DNA of 64,000 nucleotides from Cinclus cinclus (Eukaryota > Chordata > Aves > Passeriformes > Cinclidae): contig NC_085053.1 of the NCBI RefSeq assembly GCF_963662255.1, positions 5,119,718-5,183,717 on the forward strand, read 5' to 3'. The translations under genes and the position numbers were made by a program. Below the pieces are notes generated by a model. The model was given only the letters and a program-made list of their open reading frames with translations, searched no databases and was not told the origin of the DNA. Within the stretch, counting starts at the first letter, position 1. Each line of letters begins with the position of its first letter. This document shows positions 33,901 through 46,404 of this stretch, piece by piece.

Positions 33901-35851
33901 GCAATCTGGTACAGACCAGCTGCAGAAGAACGGGTTAGGTTGAAATTATTCCCCCTGCTCAAAAGGATGCCCAATACTTGCAGGAAACTTGTAAAGCCAT
34001 TGATTGTGCAGATGATATTGTTTGTGTAAGGGGCTGGAAGCAAGAATCCAAGGTGTAATTTTGCCCCAAGGTTTCTTGATCACTCAGACCTGCCCTATTA
34101 AAAACATGCTCATCTTTTGGAGATCTCAGCTGTCCAAACCAATCTCTCAGGGCCAACAAATGGGCTTTTTCTCCATCTTTTTTTTTTTTTCTTATGTAAT
34201 GCATCATTTATACCTTTAGTTACATTCCTGTCATCTAAACTAGTCTAAAACTAGTTCTGTCACAGCAGCAACAGAGGGAATTTTCTTGTCTGTGGTACAT
34301 TTGGGTTATTATTCTTCCACACCAATATTTGTGCTCACCAAAACATTATTTTGCAAGAAAAACAGTTCTTGCAAAAACAAGATGAGATTAGATACTTGGA
34401 TAAGAAGGATTTATGCTAAAGTTAGCATTTGGAGTTCCTTGGAAGCTCCAAAATGGGCCCAGACATGGACATTTTCTGGAGATTTTCCCAGATATTTGAG
34501 TCTTTCACTCACCCTTCCCCAGAGCACAAAACTCCATCCCAGCAGAGGCAGAAGGAATGGTGTCTTTCTATTGTGTTGCAGATCCTTATATCCAGGTTAG
34601 TATTCAAAGGTAGGTTACAAAAGAGTGGAAATCCCATTTTTGAATCAAACCAATGCCAAAATCAAATAAAGAGAGACAGGATTCTACGCAGGGAATATAA
34701 AAGCCCTGTTAAATTAGATACAGGTGTCACTTCCAATAGTCTGGGCACACACTGTCAGCAGATCCAGGCTCTGATTTCTAATATATTTTCATTTTCCCCA
34801 GATGACCCCAGCTCAAGTGAGGCACCACTCACTGTCCATGCATTCATTTAAAGCACAAATACTGACAGCTCTGGCAGCTGGTTGCTCTCAGGTGAGTGAG
34901 AGCAGCCTGCCAAATTCACAGCTGGGAACCTGGCAGTTATGTCATCAGCCCCATCCCAACCATGCTGCCAAATGTGAGGCTCTTCTGAGAGAGCCCATCA
35001 AGACCCCATCACTTACATTTCTTTATTAGAACTTTTCCTGTACTACTAATACATCTTCAAAGCGCTATATTTTTTCCCCTACTGAAATCAAACTTTGAAA
35101 GCAAGGTTTGGACATACAAATCACAGTACCTGAGAGGCTCAGTCCCTCAGCTCCACTGTTCCCAGCGCTGACCAATGCCCTTGAAGTTTCCAGGAGAGGA
35201 GCAGGATTACAGCTGACCACAGTGAGACCTGGCCCCAGATTTACATCCCTCTGAAATGATGACCCTTGCAGAAATAGCTTTGGACAGGTAATAGGATTAT
35301 CAGGAGGGAATTAGAAAATTCTGTTCATTAGTTTGAGCCAATGAAGCTGCAGACTGGTGAGAGGTTTAAAGGATTTGGTGCATAAATAAAATTGGGCAGG
35401 GAGAAAAACAACTGTGCCCCAAGAGCCATCACACATGGCCCCTTGCTATTGCAGAGCCAGGTGTATTTAAAATGCTGGAGATGTACTGATGGATTATAGG
35501 AATGGTGTAAGAACCCATTACTGGGTGCAGGAAAGCTGCCCTGACAACCTTAATGGCCTTTTCAGTATTTCTGAGCTGTGATGGGACTCCAGACTATAAA
35601 AAGGATAGAACTATTTACAGAAATGATGCTAATATTTAAATAAATCACCCAGTCATACCCAGTTACTCATAAAGTATTGACAGAGCTCAAATGAAAAATG
35701 GATGAGGGAGAATTTTTTTCTATGGAAGAATATAAATGTCTTATGTGGCATTAAGGAACATTAAATTCTAAGCAGTTTTAAATGGAAGGCTTGCATTTAA
35801 ATACCCACATTTGTGGCTGTGACATGTAGTTGATACTCTGCAATCAAGAAT
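30946..35851. other. intergenic, AT-rich, no recognised gene
   Basis: Nearly 5 kb without a recognised gene or LINE. It contains an AT-rich simple-repeat patch (32766-32846) and a 134-codon open frame on the minus strand at 32001-32405 that I do not recognise (see findings). A perfect POU octamer ATGCAAAT lies near 32026. Confidence 0.5.
32766..32846. repeat. AAT-rich simple repeat
   Basis: Interspersed AATAATAT and TAATAATAT units form an imperfect A/T-only repeat of about 80 bp. Confidence 0.8.
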
Positions 35852-36145
35852 ATCGCAGAATCCCAGAATGATTTGGGTTGGAAGGGATCTTACAGCCCAT
35901 GCAGTGCCACCCCTTGCCACGGGCAGGGACAACTTCCACTAGCCCAGGTTGCTCCAAACCCCATCCTTGGACACTTCCAGGGATTCAAGGGCAGCCACAC
36001 TTCTCTGAGAACCCTGTGCCCGGGCCTATGCACCCTCACAGGGAACAATTTCTTCCTAACATTTAATCTAAATCTCTCTTCTCTTAGTTTTAAGATATTC
36101 CCCTGTCCTATCCAAATCCATGCCACCTGTCCTATCCACCCCATC
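35852..36145 (-). mobile_element. CR1 LINE 3' fragment
   Basis: The + strand reads CGCAGAATCCCAGAATGATT, TGGGTTGGAAGGGATCTTAC, CGGGCAGGGACAACTTCCAC, GGTTGCTCCAAACCCCATCC, CACTTCCAGGGATTCAAGGG, CAGCCACACTTCTCTGAG, AATTTCTTCCTAAC and AATCTAAATCTCTCTTCT. This is the typical reverse of a CR1 tail. Frames of up to 91 codons here come from the repeat. Confidence 0.9.
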
Positions 36146-36599
36146 TAACCAAAACCAGCAAACTTGAACTAGTTAAAAAAACTTACATAGAGAACATCCT
36201 TCACAGTTGCAGTCTTGAGGGTTATTGCCCCATGTGAATATTGAGCAAGAATTGCAGGGTGCCCAGAGCTTTTGGAATTGTGTCTCTGGAGGGGTCTCTG
36301 GAGTGGCTGGCTGGTGGCTTAGGTTATCCAGGCTTTTGTTCCTGATGACACTGAAAGCTCTCCAGAGGCTGGAGTTCTTGTTAAAACCAGTCTTCATTAA
36401 GCATCATCTTCTGATGTCAGAAAGGCTGGCACAAGGATCGCCCCTTCTTGTCCCAGCAGGGGAGGATCAGGCTAAGGGACCTTTTCACAATTGGATGTTA
36501 CCAGGTCCACAGGAGATGGGGTGCCCAGGAGCACTGAGAGGGCTGGCCCATGTCAGTCAGGGCATGTCCTTGTCTGGGTCCTGGAGAGGCACAGCTGTG

Positions 36600-36950
36600 T
36601 CCAGTCAGGGGGTCCCCGGTGTGGCTGGACTCACTGGAACAAGTCCAAGGAAGGGCCACAGGGATGATGGAGGGATTGGAGCATCTGTTGTATGAGGAGG
36701 GGCTGAAACATGTGAGTGTGCTCAGCTTGGAGAGCAGAGGACTCAAGAGGATCTCATCCATGTCTGTGGGTATCCAGAGGGTGGGTATGAGAATAGAGAC
36801 AGGCTCTTTATTTTACCGTGAAGGTGGCAAAGGAGGAATTATGGAGCCTCTGTCCTTGGAGGTTCTCAAACCCAGTCTGGGCAGCCTGGTCCTGCTCTAG
36901 CTGGTCCTGCTTGAGCAGGGGCTTGGACTGGAACCCCAGTTTTAAGAAAC
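36600..36950 (+). mobile_element. CR1 LINE fragment, sense
   Basis: A degraded sense-strand CR1 with CAAGGAAGGGCCACAGGGAT, GATTGGAGCATCTGTTGTAT, GAGGAGGGGCTGAAACATG, CTCAGCTTGGAGAGCAGAGG, CTCAAGAGGATCTCATCC and GGAGGTTCTCAAACCCAG. It may extend somewhat upstream of 36600. It faces the antisense CR1 at 35852-36145. Confidence 0.75.
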
Positions 36951-37105
36951 CAAATGATTCTGAGAAAGATAAAATGGCAACAGTTTATTTTAAAATGAGA
37001 CATTCCAGTTCAGTGACATTTCCCCCCCCAACTTCCAGCATTTATGTAGACTTTTAGGTGCAGTTGTTCTTTGCTTGTTTGCCTGTTTTTTTTCCCTGTT
37101 TGGCC

Positions 37106-37190
37106 TAGTGGAAGATGTCCCTGTCCAAGGCAGGGAATTGGAAGGAGATGAGTTTAAAGGTCCCTTCCAAGCCAATCCAGTCTGGGATTT
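37106..37190 (+). mobile_element. short CR1 3' end, sense
   Basis: Sequence GTGGAAGATGTCCCTGTCC, GGGAATTGGAAGGAGATGAG, TTTAAAGGTCCCTTCCAAGC and CAATCCAGTCTGGGATT matches the last bases of CR1. It may be a separate insertion or the tail of the element at 36600. Confidence 0.7.
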
Positions 37191-37968
37191 AAGGTCTCTG
37201 TGTCTCTCTTTGCTAAACTTGCCCTGATTTATTTCCTACCTGACATACATGAGCTGCCAGAGATTCCAGGTTCTTCATTCCTTTCACTTCCTTAGGGACT
37301 ATCTAAATGTCTTTTATGAGATAGCTGTTAATTTTTAATGGAAGATCCCATTAAACTGAGAATCTCACTTAGCTCACTTCCAAAGGGCAAACCAAGAAAT
37401 TTAATGCCCTGTGAAAACATACAAAATCATAGCACTGTGTAGGCAGAATTCAATTCAGCAGTGAAGTAGTTGATGGAAGTTTTCCAGGGCCCCACAGGAG
37501 GACACAGACAGGGGCAAGGGGCCAGGCAGGGAATTCCTAAATACAAACTTTTTAATTTCCTGTTCTTTGAAGATTTAACTTGGCATTTTATTGGATACTG
37601 CTTTGTATTTGAGCAGATTATTGAATATCATGGTTTCTAAATGTTAAACCTTCTACTTTTTTTCTGTTTTGTCCATTTTTTGTTGCACTTTCAGACTGTG
37701 AGATGTTCTCTTATTTTGGTGCAAGGCCTGGATATGGTTTAACTCCACCACCCTCTAGGTTCTTCCTGCTGCAAGTCACAGAAACATTAAAAAACATTAA
37801 AAATTTCCACTGTGCCCATGAAGGAAACCTTTTGAATTAGCATCTCCAAAAAAGCTTTATCAGGCCTAAAAATGACATTTTGAAATAATTTAGTCTTCTC
37901 CAGCTGGTAAGTTTATTAAATTTTTAGAGTTTTCCTGTTTTGTTTTTTTTTCTTTCTTTCTCTTTTAA

Positions 37969-38010
<42 letters not shown>

Positions 38011-38071
38011 TAGTATTAGTATTAGTATTAGTATTAGTATTAGTATTAGTATTAGTATTAGTATTAGTATT
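37969..38071. repeat. compound microsatellite (TAA)n then (TTAGTA)n
   Basis: About 14 pure TAA units run directly into about 10 pure TTAGTA units. Both halves are uninterrupted, so the locus is probably young and variable. Confidence 0.95.
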
Positions 38072-38879
38072 GTCTTTCCTTCTTGCTTCTGGTGAGATAT
38101 CATTTCTACAACTTTAGGTTAAAACATGCCCTTAATGTTTTCAATTTAAGTTTACATTTTCACTGCTAGGGACTGCACTGTACATGCCACAATTTCAGAC
38201 AAAATACCTGTCCAAAAAATTGATTACTGGTGTTACTTTGTGATAGTTTTATATCTAATGATGAAGAATTTGCGCTTGCAAGAATATCTACAAAATTGCA
38301 GTTGTTCATCACTGGCTCAAAAAACCCCTTTGTTGCAAAAAGATGGATTAAAACTTGACGTGGAAACTGATCCTAAACCAATTAGGAAAACTCCGTTTGT
38401 TTGCATCCTTGTCATTAAGTTAAGGAAGATTAAAATGAAGAGCAGGAAGAGGAGCAATGTGTTTCCCACGCCCAATTTGTCACGGAGCTGCAGCATCCTG
38501 CCCTGCTGCAGGTCTGAGGCAAAACAAGCCTTAAAATTGTGGCCCAATTTTGTTGCTTTTTCACTGAAGAGATCACAGCAGCCTCCTGCTGCCAGGGAGA
38601 GACTGGTCCCAGCTTTGCACTGCCCAGCCACCCACTGCCCCTCTGCATTGCTCCTTTAGGGAGTCATTCCCTCGGTTTTAGGAGTGCTTTGTACATTGAG
38701 TCTATTTACCACCAAAATCTGTTCCAGCAAGGGCCAGTACAGAGCTGCTGAAAGTGCTTGGTGAGTGGTTCTGGAGCTTCTGGAGCTCATCACTACATCC
38801 AGAGGGCTGATCCTTATCCAGATCCTACTTCAGTAGAATGACTTTGTCTCCCACACAAGTTCGCCACGCTTTTTGATTT

Positions 38880-38932
38880 TCCTTTTTTTTCCTTTTCTTT
38901 TTTCTCTTTTTTTTTTTTTTTCCCTTTTCTTT
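38880..38932. repeat. pyrimidine tract, mainly T
   Basis: This is a T-rich run with occasional C. The reverse strand gives an artificial lysine-rich frame. Confidence 0.85.
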
Positions 38933-40520
38933 TCCTCGAACATTTATTTGGCTTTTCTTCAGTCCTCTGTTTTGCACCATTCCGTGTTGCCCGTAGAGGT
39001 CGGTGTTTGCCTGGGAAAGCAGAGCTCTCTCCTTACATCCTCTTTGCTTCAGAGATGCTTCCCCCCCTTCCCTGTGATGAAAACGCCACATTCATCTCTT
39101 CTGAGCTTCTAGAGATGTACCTGGGAAGGAAGGTGGTGGAGTGTATATTGGTACATCATTCGGCTTTGCTACCTTTAACAGATTTTAGGAGATGAAACGT
39201 GGTATTTCAAAAAATTCCCAGGAACTTGACATTTCATAAAATATTTGCATATCTTAAACAGGAGTAGAGGATAATTCAGAGTGATAACTGTGTCTGCAGT
39301 TATAATCTTACATATATTTTATGCAGTCATTTGCTGGCTGAGCACATGAAACATTTTCAATGATGTGCTTGTGGAATGAAGTTCTCCTTCTTTATCCTGA
39401 CACCCACCCCCCGTGGTTTGTCAGGGATAGTCACAGCATGAGAGCAACTACACCAACTGTCTGCCAGAGATTATGGAAGATATTTGGGGAAATAAAGTCT
39501 GTGGAGTGGTTTTGAATGAGGAAAGCATAAAAGCTGTCACTCAACAACCAGCCTGTGTTTTGTAAGGATTATCTCCTCAAACGTTCTTTTTATTAACCAC
39601 AGGTAATGTTCCTAAACACATTTAAATTTGCTGTTTTAAATTAGTTTCTGTGTGCTTTCACATGGAAAGTGAAGTGAGAATTAATAGTATTTTAATTAAT
39701 AGTTCTCTGTGTTCTTGTAATTAAATTGGCCTAATTTGTTTTTGAAGAGTGACCATTATTCTGCAAAAATCAAACCAATTGATTTAATTGGATAGTTCTT
39801 GGGACTCTGTTCACTGGGAAGTTTCTATGAGGAATAGGTTATCAATTAATTGATTTTGGAAAGTGTGGTGCGCCCAGTGCTTCCACCCAGTGGAAATGTA
39901 TTTGTGGATATCTTCAGCTAAAAGTGCTTATATATAATTTGTAATATTAATTTTCCCTCCTTAATGGTATTGTCTCCTCCCCAAGCATCTTGGCAGTGGC
40001 TGAGTGATTCTGAGTGTTGAAATCCTGTTTGCACTCAGTGTGTGCTCCCCCTCATTTTTTATTGAATTAACTTCCCAATTTTACTTTTTTTTTTTTTTTT
40101 AAATTTTTAGATAAGTGCATAGGACAGCATGATGTATGGCTTTCTCAATTTACATCTAGGCAAATGAAGATGGCTCTCTTTCACATTTTCTTTGGAATCT
40201 GAAGCTGGAAGTGAGCACTGTTACCTAAGGCACTGAAATACTCCCCTTACACCTCAGTTTCTGTTGGCTTGGTATGTTTAGGCAGCAAATTCTTTCACCA
40301 GAACAATGGGTAAAGGGTGAGGCTGAGAGCTGTTAAATGATGCAGTTTCTATACGGATTTGTTGTGCCTCTTTCAGTACTGCTGATAACCTCTGCTTGCT
40401 AACATTGAATGGCAGCTTGGAGTGAGATGAAGCAATTCTCCCTTTGTCTTCTTGGAGGGATTTGCCATGTATGTGTTTCCACAACACTGATGTATAACCT
40501 TCATTTTGCCACTCCTCAAT

Positions 40521-41277
40521 ATGATCATAGAGTTCTTCGTGTTGGAAGAGACCTTAAAACTCCTCCAGTCCCACCCTGGCCATGGGCAGGGACACCTTCC
40601 ACTGTCCCAGGTTGCTCCAAGCCCCATCCAACCTGGGACAGCCACAGCTTCTCTGTCTCAGGGCCTCCCCACCTTAATGTTAAATAATTTCCTCCTAAAA
40701 TCTAATCTAAATTTCTCCTTTCACCCTAATCCATTAATCCTTGTCCTGTCACTACAGACCATAGTAGAAACCTCTCTCCACCTTATTTCTAAGCCCTCTT
40801 TTGGCACTGAAAGGCTGTAGTAAGGTCTCCCCAGAGCATTTTCTTCTCCAAGGTTGAACAACCCCAACTCTCTCAACTGTTCTTTAGAGGGGAGCTGCTC
40901 CAGCCCTCTGACAATTTTTGTGGGCTCTCTGGATCAGCTGTAACAGGTCCATGTCCTCCTGTGCTGGGCCCCAGAGCTGGAGGCAGCTCTGCAGGTGGGG
41001 TCTCACCTGAGTGGGGCAGAGGGGCAGAATCCCCTTTCCTGCATTCTGGGAATCCTCATTTGTGCACTCTGGGAATGCAGTCTGGGATACCATTGCCTTT
41101 CTTCGTGCCAGTGCTCATGGCCAGGAATGCCCCTTTTGCCACCCCACCAGTATCCCCAAATCCTTCTGCACAGGGCTGCTCTCAATCCCAGCACAGTCTG
41201 TGCTGCTACTGGGGATTGCCCTGACCCAGGTGCAGCACCCTGCACTTGGCATTGCTGAACTTCACACAGTCCCTATT
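40521..41277 (-). mobile_element. CR1 LINE, longest copy in the window
   Basis: The + strand carries about 750 bp of reverse CR1 in order: GATCATAGAGTTCTTCGTGT, GGAAGAGACCTTAAAACTCC, CATGGGCAGGGACACCTTCC, CAACCTGGGACAGCCACAGC, AATCTAATCTAAATTTCTCC, TTGTCCTGTCACTACAGACC, AAGGCTGTAGTAAGGTCTCC, CAACCCCAACTCTCTCAACT, CTGCTCCAGCCCTCTGACAA, CAGGTCCATGTCCTCCTGTG, CCCAGAGCTGGAGGCAG, GGTGGGGTCTCACCTGAG, GGGCTGCTCTCAATCCC and CACTTGGCATTGCTGAACTT. The reverse-transcriptase frame is not intact. It stops abruptly where the LTR at 41283 begins. Confidence 0.95.
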
Positions 41278-41282
41278 TAGTA

Positions 41283-41780
41283 TGGTCAGGAAAATTAATC
41301 CACAAACACCAGAGGTTTATGTCCAAAAAGGAAACAGAGGAGTCCTTTCTGCTTAATTTGAATAAAGGGAGAGGCCATGGGGCATTCCCCTGGGATCTCC
41401 CAAATGTTTGGACGATGCAGCCTCCCTTTTTATCCTAATTTCCGGGCTGGATTTCCCTCTCTCTTTCCCAATGGGCTGAGATGTGTGAGAGGTGCAGACT
41501 GCCCAGAGCTCCTGATACCTGAGATTCCCCTCTAATGTATAACGCTCCCTTTTAATTTTTAATTCTTACAGAATTCATAGTTTTCTCCCATTGTTTCTTT
41601 CATCTTTCAATATCCAGTTTCATTTATCAGCAAACCTGCAGTTTGTTTGTATTTTTTTCCATTCATCAATCAGTGGAATCCATCCCATTGTTTCTTTTAA
41701 CTCTCAGTGCTAGTCTTATCTACCAGCAGATGCACAGCTTGTTTGTAAAGACAAATCCAACATTCCTCTCAGTATCATGC
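41283..41780 (-). mobile_element. probable endogenous-retrovirus solo LTR (antisense)
   Basis: Starting TGGTCAGGAAAATTAATCC on the + strand, the block has an LTR-like layout on the minus strand: CAATGGGAAAGAGAGAGG, then a TATA-like GGATAAAAAGGGAGGCTGC (near 41420-41440), then a downstream segment ending in TTAATTTTCCTGACCA. It abuts the CR1 with only a few bases between. The far end is uncertain (somewhere around 41600-41780), and I found no target duplication. The family is not identified. Confidence 0.5.
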
Positions 41781-42357
41781 AGACAGTGTCACCTAGGATG
41801 TCAGCAATGTGACAATACCTCACTGCCATGGGCCAGGTGCAAAGGATGCATTGCAGAAATCTGTTGTGAACATGTGTAACAAAATGAAAATATTTTCACA
41901 GAGAAAAAGCATCAGCTTCAAAACTGAACAGAGTAAACTGATCCATCAGTCACCCTGTTATTCAAAAGCTTCTAAGCTTTTATATTCAACTGGGGACAGG
42001 TTTCATATGTTTTTTTTTTTCTTTCCTAGGATTAACCAGAGCTCCACACGTGGTTCAGTGAAGGTTTTAAAAGCAAATTGGAAAATTTTCCCTAACAGGG
42101 TCCAGGTATTCTCCTGTAGATATTAATTTGTCACATAGACCTCTGTCAGGATGACAGGTAGCTGCACCCTGCAGTAGGTGGATGTCTGCACCCAGGATGT
42201 CACTGTTCCTGGTACAAAGAGTTTGGAGCTGAACCTGCTGTTTCCCAGAGGCAGGCTGCCCTGTTCCCTCTGCTTTGGACAAGGATTCCAAGGATCAGAG
42301 GGTGGGTGATGTGGTGGAGAGCCACTCTGTGTGTGGTAAGTCATGTCTGTGCAATTG
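41781..42357. other. intergenic, no recognised feature
   Basis: Short unique stretch between repeats; nothing supported was found. Confidence 0.45.
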
Positions 42358-42515
42358 TGGAATCACAGAATATCCTGAATGGGAAGGGACCTACCAGGAT
42401 CATCCAGTCCAACCCCTGTCCTGCCCAGACATCCCAACAATCCCACCCTGTGCATCCCTGGGAGCATTGTCCAAATACTCCTGGAGCTCTGGCAGGCTCT
42501 GTCACTGAGAACCCA
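42358..42515 (-). mobile_element. CR1 LINE 3' fragment (different subfamily)
   Basis: The + strand reads TGGAATCACAGAATATCCTG, AATGGGAAGGGACCTACCAG, GATCATCCAGTCCAACCCCT, GTCCTGCCCAGACATCCC, CCTGTGCATCCCTGGGAGC and CAAATACTCCTGGAGCTCTG. The ACCTACCAGGATCATC wording marks a different CR1 subfamily from the others here. Frames overlapping it are repeat-derived. Confidence 0.85.
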
Positions 42516-45500
42516 GCAAGGGCCTTTTGGATCTCTCTCCTCTTTACCTGTTTTGAAACAAACCCAAACAAACCATTTTTTAACAGGAGAGGAGTGCATG
42601 CCTTGCTGGTCTCCTTCAGTTCCTTTTCAGATTTCTCTTCAATGTCCAGCTGCTCCTCCAAAGTTTATTTAAAGTTGAAAGCCATGGGCAGCAGCGAAGC
42701 TCTAAATGCCCGTGCTAATATTGTGGGGTTTGTGCAGTTTATCAAGGGCATCTTTTCAGCAGCTCTTCAGAGAATTCACCATGGGAATGCTTGTGTTGAA
42801 CCAGCTTGTGCTGGTTTCCTGTGTGTAGGGTCTGGTGGGAGGTCTGTGTGAGGACTGTAGTTACAACACAGAGAATAAAAAAAAAGAAAAACAAACCAAC
42901 AAAAAACTAAAAAAAAAACAAACCCAGGGATGGACATTACAAAAAAAAGGGCAGAACTTCCTGGGGCAGACGCACAGGGGAGAGGGACAGTTATTTATAA
43001 GTCCTGATATAATACTTCACATCATAAAGTGATGCAGGGCCAAGCCTGATGAATTTGGAGCAAAATGAGGAAACAAGGAAGCAATCCACGCAGGTTTTTA
43101 ATCAGCACATAATCACAGAGAGGTCTCTGGAAGGAGCCCTCTGTTGGTCACAGGGCCCAGTCCCTTGCGTCATGGAAGAGTTGAAGTGTGCTGAGTTAAA
43201 CTCAGGGAGGCCCAGGGGTCATCACGGACAGTAAAGAGGTTTCTTGGCAGCTCCTGCACTGTCCAGCTCTTACAAACAAAAGGATTGTGGTGTAGCATTG
43301 TTGAACGCTGGGAAGTGACAGTAAAAAATGGGATAGCTTGGGCTCCATGATTACTGCATCCCAGGAGCTCCTGACCCAGTGTTTTCAGTGGAAAAGTGTA
43401 CTTTTGTATACTCAAAAAGTAATCTTGCTTTCTGAGCAGGAGTCATGGAACATATTCCCTGGGAGCTGAAATTTGGGGCTTTTTCTGTCTGAGTTTTTGC
43501 TAAAGAATCTGAGGCTCAGATTAATATATATATATATATATATATTTATGTGTGTGTCACCTGTATATGTTTGTGTTCCACACACATTTACAGACCTGGC
43601 AGAGTGTGAGTATCTTGAGTTGCTTCTACTTCCTTGGAGAAACTGAAAAATTACAGAAGTTTAATTAATTGAAAATTACTTTTCCAATCAAGAATTACTC
43701 TTTTAGTGCAGTGAGTTATCCAAACAAGACTGTGTCTTATCCATGTATGATCCTAGACAAAGTTTGTAAAGAATTTTTGAGATTTTAGGTCCTTTGTGAA
43801 CTGTTAGCCTTGGGTATTTGAGATTCAAATTTCATTTTCATGCATGTGATTTCGTAAAAATCTGGAGTGGAAAGACATGCTAACTCTGTTTCTTAAGGTA
43901 CAAGGACAGATCCTGAGGTTCCATGTTATAAATTTTAGCTTGAAACATTTCCTTCATTTATGTTCTGTTGTCCCTTCTTGTAGTACGTTGATGTCCAAAT
44001 TCCCTTTCTTATCCTACCCAAGGGAGCTCTCTGCATCTCTCAAGTTTTGGTGCGAGGACAGAGACAGACATGGAGGATGGAGAGGGCTGACAGCCCTTGC
44101 CTGAGCACCATGGGCCTGGAGCCTGCTTTGAGGACCCAGTTTGGTGTTATCCTGGTGCAGCTCCCCAGTTCTCAGTCTGGTCTCACTCTTTGCCTAGGTG
44201 TGGTACCCCGTCACCCATTTGTATCTCCAGCCACTTCATGCTCTCTTTGTTGCAGCACACAAAATCATTTTTACGTTCTGGTTGCTGCATTGTGACTCTG
44301 CTCTCTTCTGACTGAAAACTACTTCCTTGATGTAAGATGTTTCTCACAGAGAAACAGAGTTTTCTGAGTAGCTTTTACCCTTCACAAGGCTCTTGAATCT
44401 TTCTCTGCCAGTCCTTTCCATGGATTTTTCATAGTCTTTAGCTCTCTTTCAAGTCTTTGCCTTTCCTCAGGTACCACTACAATAATGGGCTAATTGCTTT
44501 CTTTGGCATGTCAGATTCCCAAACCCAGAAATATAGGAATTAACTATAAATAGGCTCTTGACTTTTCTGCGGGCATTTCTGTTGCCTCATTTGACTTTTC
44601 AAAGAGTTGCTTTGTGGAACCTGCCAGTCACGACCTGAGGAGGAGGATTCCTGCCTTGTCTGGCACAGTGTTAATGGCACTGTGCCCAACTCTATAATCT
44701 GGCAGGTCCCAGATTTTAAGGGAAAGAGATTGTTTTCTCTGTTTCCTGTGGCTTTTACTTTCTGTTATTTAAACTAATACATTTCTTAAATCATACTTGT
44801 GTTGGCTCCAATTCTTGCCTGATTTATGTGTTAACATGTCTGTGCTGAAGGCTCTTTCCTTTTTCCATAAGCCTCCAAGGGTCTGGATCTTTTCTTTACC
44901 AGCACTGCAGCCTAATCAAAATAATGCTTTAACATCTTCCAGTTCTAAAAACTTCTAAAAACTCATAAGCAGCTACTTTATTTTCACTGGCTGTGGAAAT
45001 CTGCGGCAGTTAAGTTTTAGATATGAGAAATAATGTTTATGAATATCTCACAAGTTTTATTTCCTGAGTAGTGGGAATGCTGGGAATAGCATGTTTTCCT
45101 GCCCAGAAATGTGCAGCTGCAGAATATATCAAATTATGGTATTTAGATGAATGCTTAAAGGCTGGCTTCGAGGAAGGAGAATGATTTGAAGGTAATTCCT
45201 GAAAAAATATTATTTTACAGATTATTATAAATGGCCTGTCAGTATCTAATGGAGGCCCTTCTAACTCAGTTCCTGAAGTGGTTGTAGAAATGCACATAGG
45301 AATCAGTCTTGGCACTATTTCTTCCTTTATCAACCGAATCATAAAGTGTCCAGGGAAATGCTGACAATTACTGCTTGGTCCTTATCACTTTATCAGTAAT
45401 GATTGCCTGGCTAATCACTGTGAGTATTTAAATCTCAGGTTCTTTTCCTCATCAGAAGATGATCACTATCCAGAAGAAGGAAGAGGTCTGCAGGGCTTTG

Positions 45501-46210
45501 GTTTTCATATGTGCTTACACATTTTTTCTTATCTTTCAGTGGATCTGATATTTCCAGCTTGGATAAGCTCACCAGATCTTTTACTCAAAGAGTTTAATAT
45601 AAAAATTGAAAGGCAGAAGGACATCCACGATCGAGACTGTCATTTAGCTTGGAGTAGGACCCTCCAGTGTGATGACATTATCTCTACGGGCAATCTTTCA
45701 TCTGACACCAACTCGCTGGGGAAAACTTGGGCCCCTGCCCACCTTGAGATTTAGATATTAACAGGAGAGGCCTTTTGAAACTCCTGTGCTGTGTGTGATC
45801 CCTGCAGCTGTCCCATATTGTTTATAAATAGTCAGGAGCCCGAAGCCTATGACATGAGAAATAGGGATTTGCTTGTAAACCAGCATCTGGTCAGGACATA
45901 CCAGAGTTTATAGGATGCATGTGTAATATTGCAGCTGAGTGCCCACTGCAACCCCCTGGTCCCACCACCTAAGCCCTTTAGCCTCCTCTGAGAAATCCCA
46001 GGCTGTGTAATCCAGGGGGAGAATTAAACATTCACTGTCATCAGCAGTCAGTTGAGAGAGGAAAGTGCTCGATGCATCACATCGCCATCTCATTGTCAGC
46101 AGTGATTCATGAAGGGCAGCTTAACTCCAGGGTGTCCTGAATAAAATAAATCCATCCAGGGAAGTCTCACCAGGACTTGCACATGAATCTTTGTGTGTGA
46201 AAAAGAAGGT
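42516..46210. other. intergenic, no recognised gene
   Basis: About 3.7 kb of mostly unique AT-rich sequence. It contains an A-rich patch (42868-42950) and a TA microsatellite (43523-43546). Open frames (for example 45509-45754) match nothing I know. Confidence 0.5.
43523..43546. repeat. (TA)n microsatellite
   Basis: Twelve TA units followed by a short TG-rich stretch. Confidence 0.9.
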
Positions 46211-46404
46211 AAGTATGAGGGTGGGGAGGCCTTGGTATGGGGTGCCTAGAGAAACTGTGGCTGCCCCTGGATCCCTGGAAGTGTCCAAGGCCAGGTTGGA
46301 CGGGGCTTGGAGCAACCTGGGCTAGTGGAAGGTGTCCCTGCCCAAGGAAAGGGATAAAACAGTATCAGCTCTGTGGTGCCTCCCAACCAAAACTGTTCTG
46401 GGAT
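46211..46404 (+). mobile_element. CR1 LINE 3' fragment, sense
   Basis: Sequence GGTGGGGAGGCCTTGGTATG, GGTGCCTAGAGAAACTGTGG, CTGCCCCTGGATCCCTGGAA, GTGTCCAAGGCCAGGTTGG, GGGGCTTGGAGCAACCTGGG and CTAGTGGAAGGTGTCCCTGC, then CCAAAACTGTTCTGGGATT. This is a clear sense-orientation CR1 tail. Confidence 0.9.

Larger units (their letters stand above)
37191..40520. other. intergenic, unique with simple repeats
   Basis: No gene is recognised. The stretch contains the compound microsatellite at 37969-38071, T-rich runs at 38880-38932 and 40083-40101, and many short chance frames. Confidence 0.5.

Noticed and set aside
34429..34851. 140-codon + strand frame
   Set aside because: No domain, no splice context and no similarity that I recognise.
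36225..36695. 156-codon + strand frame
   Set aside because: It overlaps the start of a sense CR1; the translated words are those of repeat DNA.
38825..39091. Lysine-rich minus-strand frame
   Set aside because: The basic run is a translation of the T-rich tract at 38880-38932.
42306..42851. 181-codon + strand frame
   Set aside because: It starts before and runs through a CR1 fragment; the composition is low-complexity and no homology is recognised.
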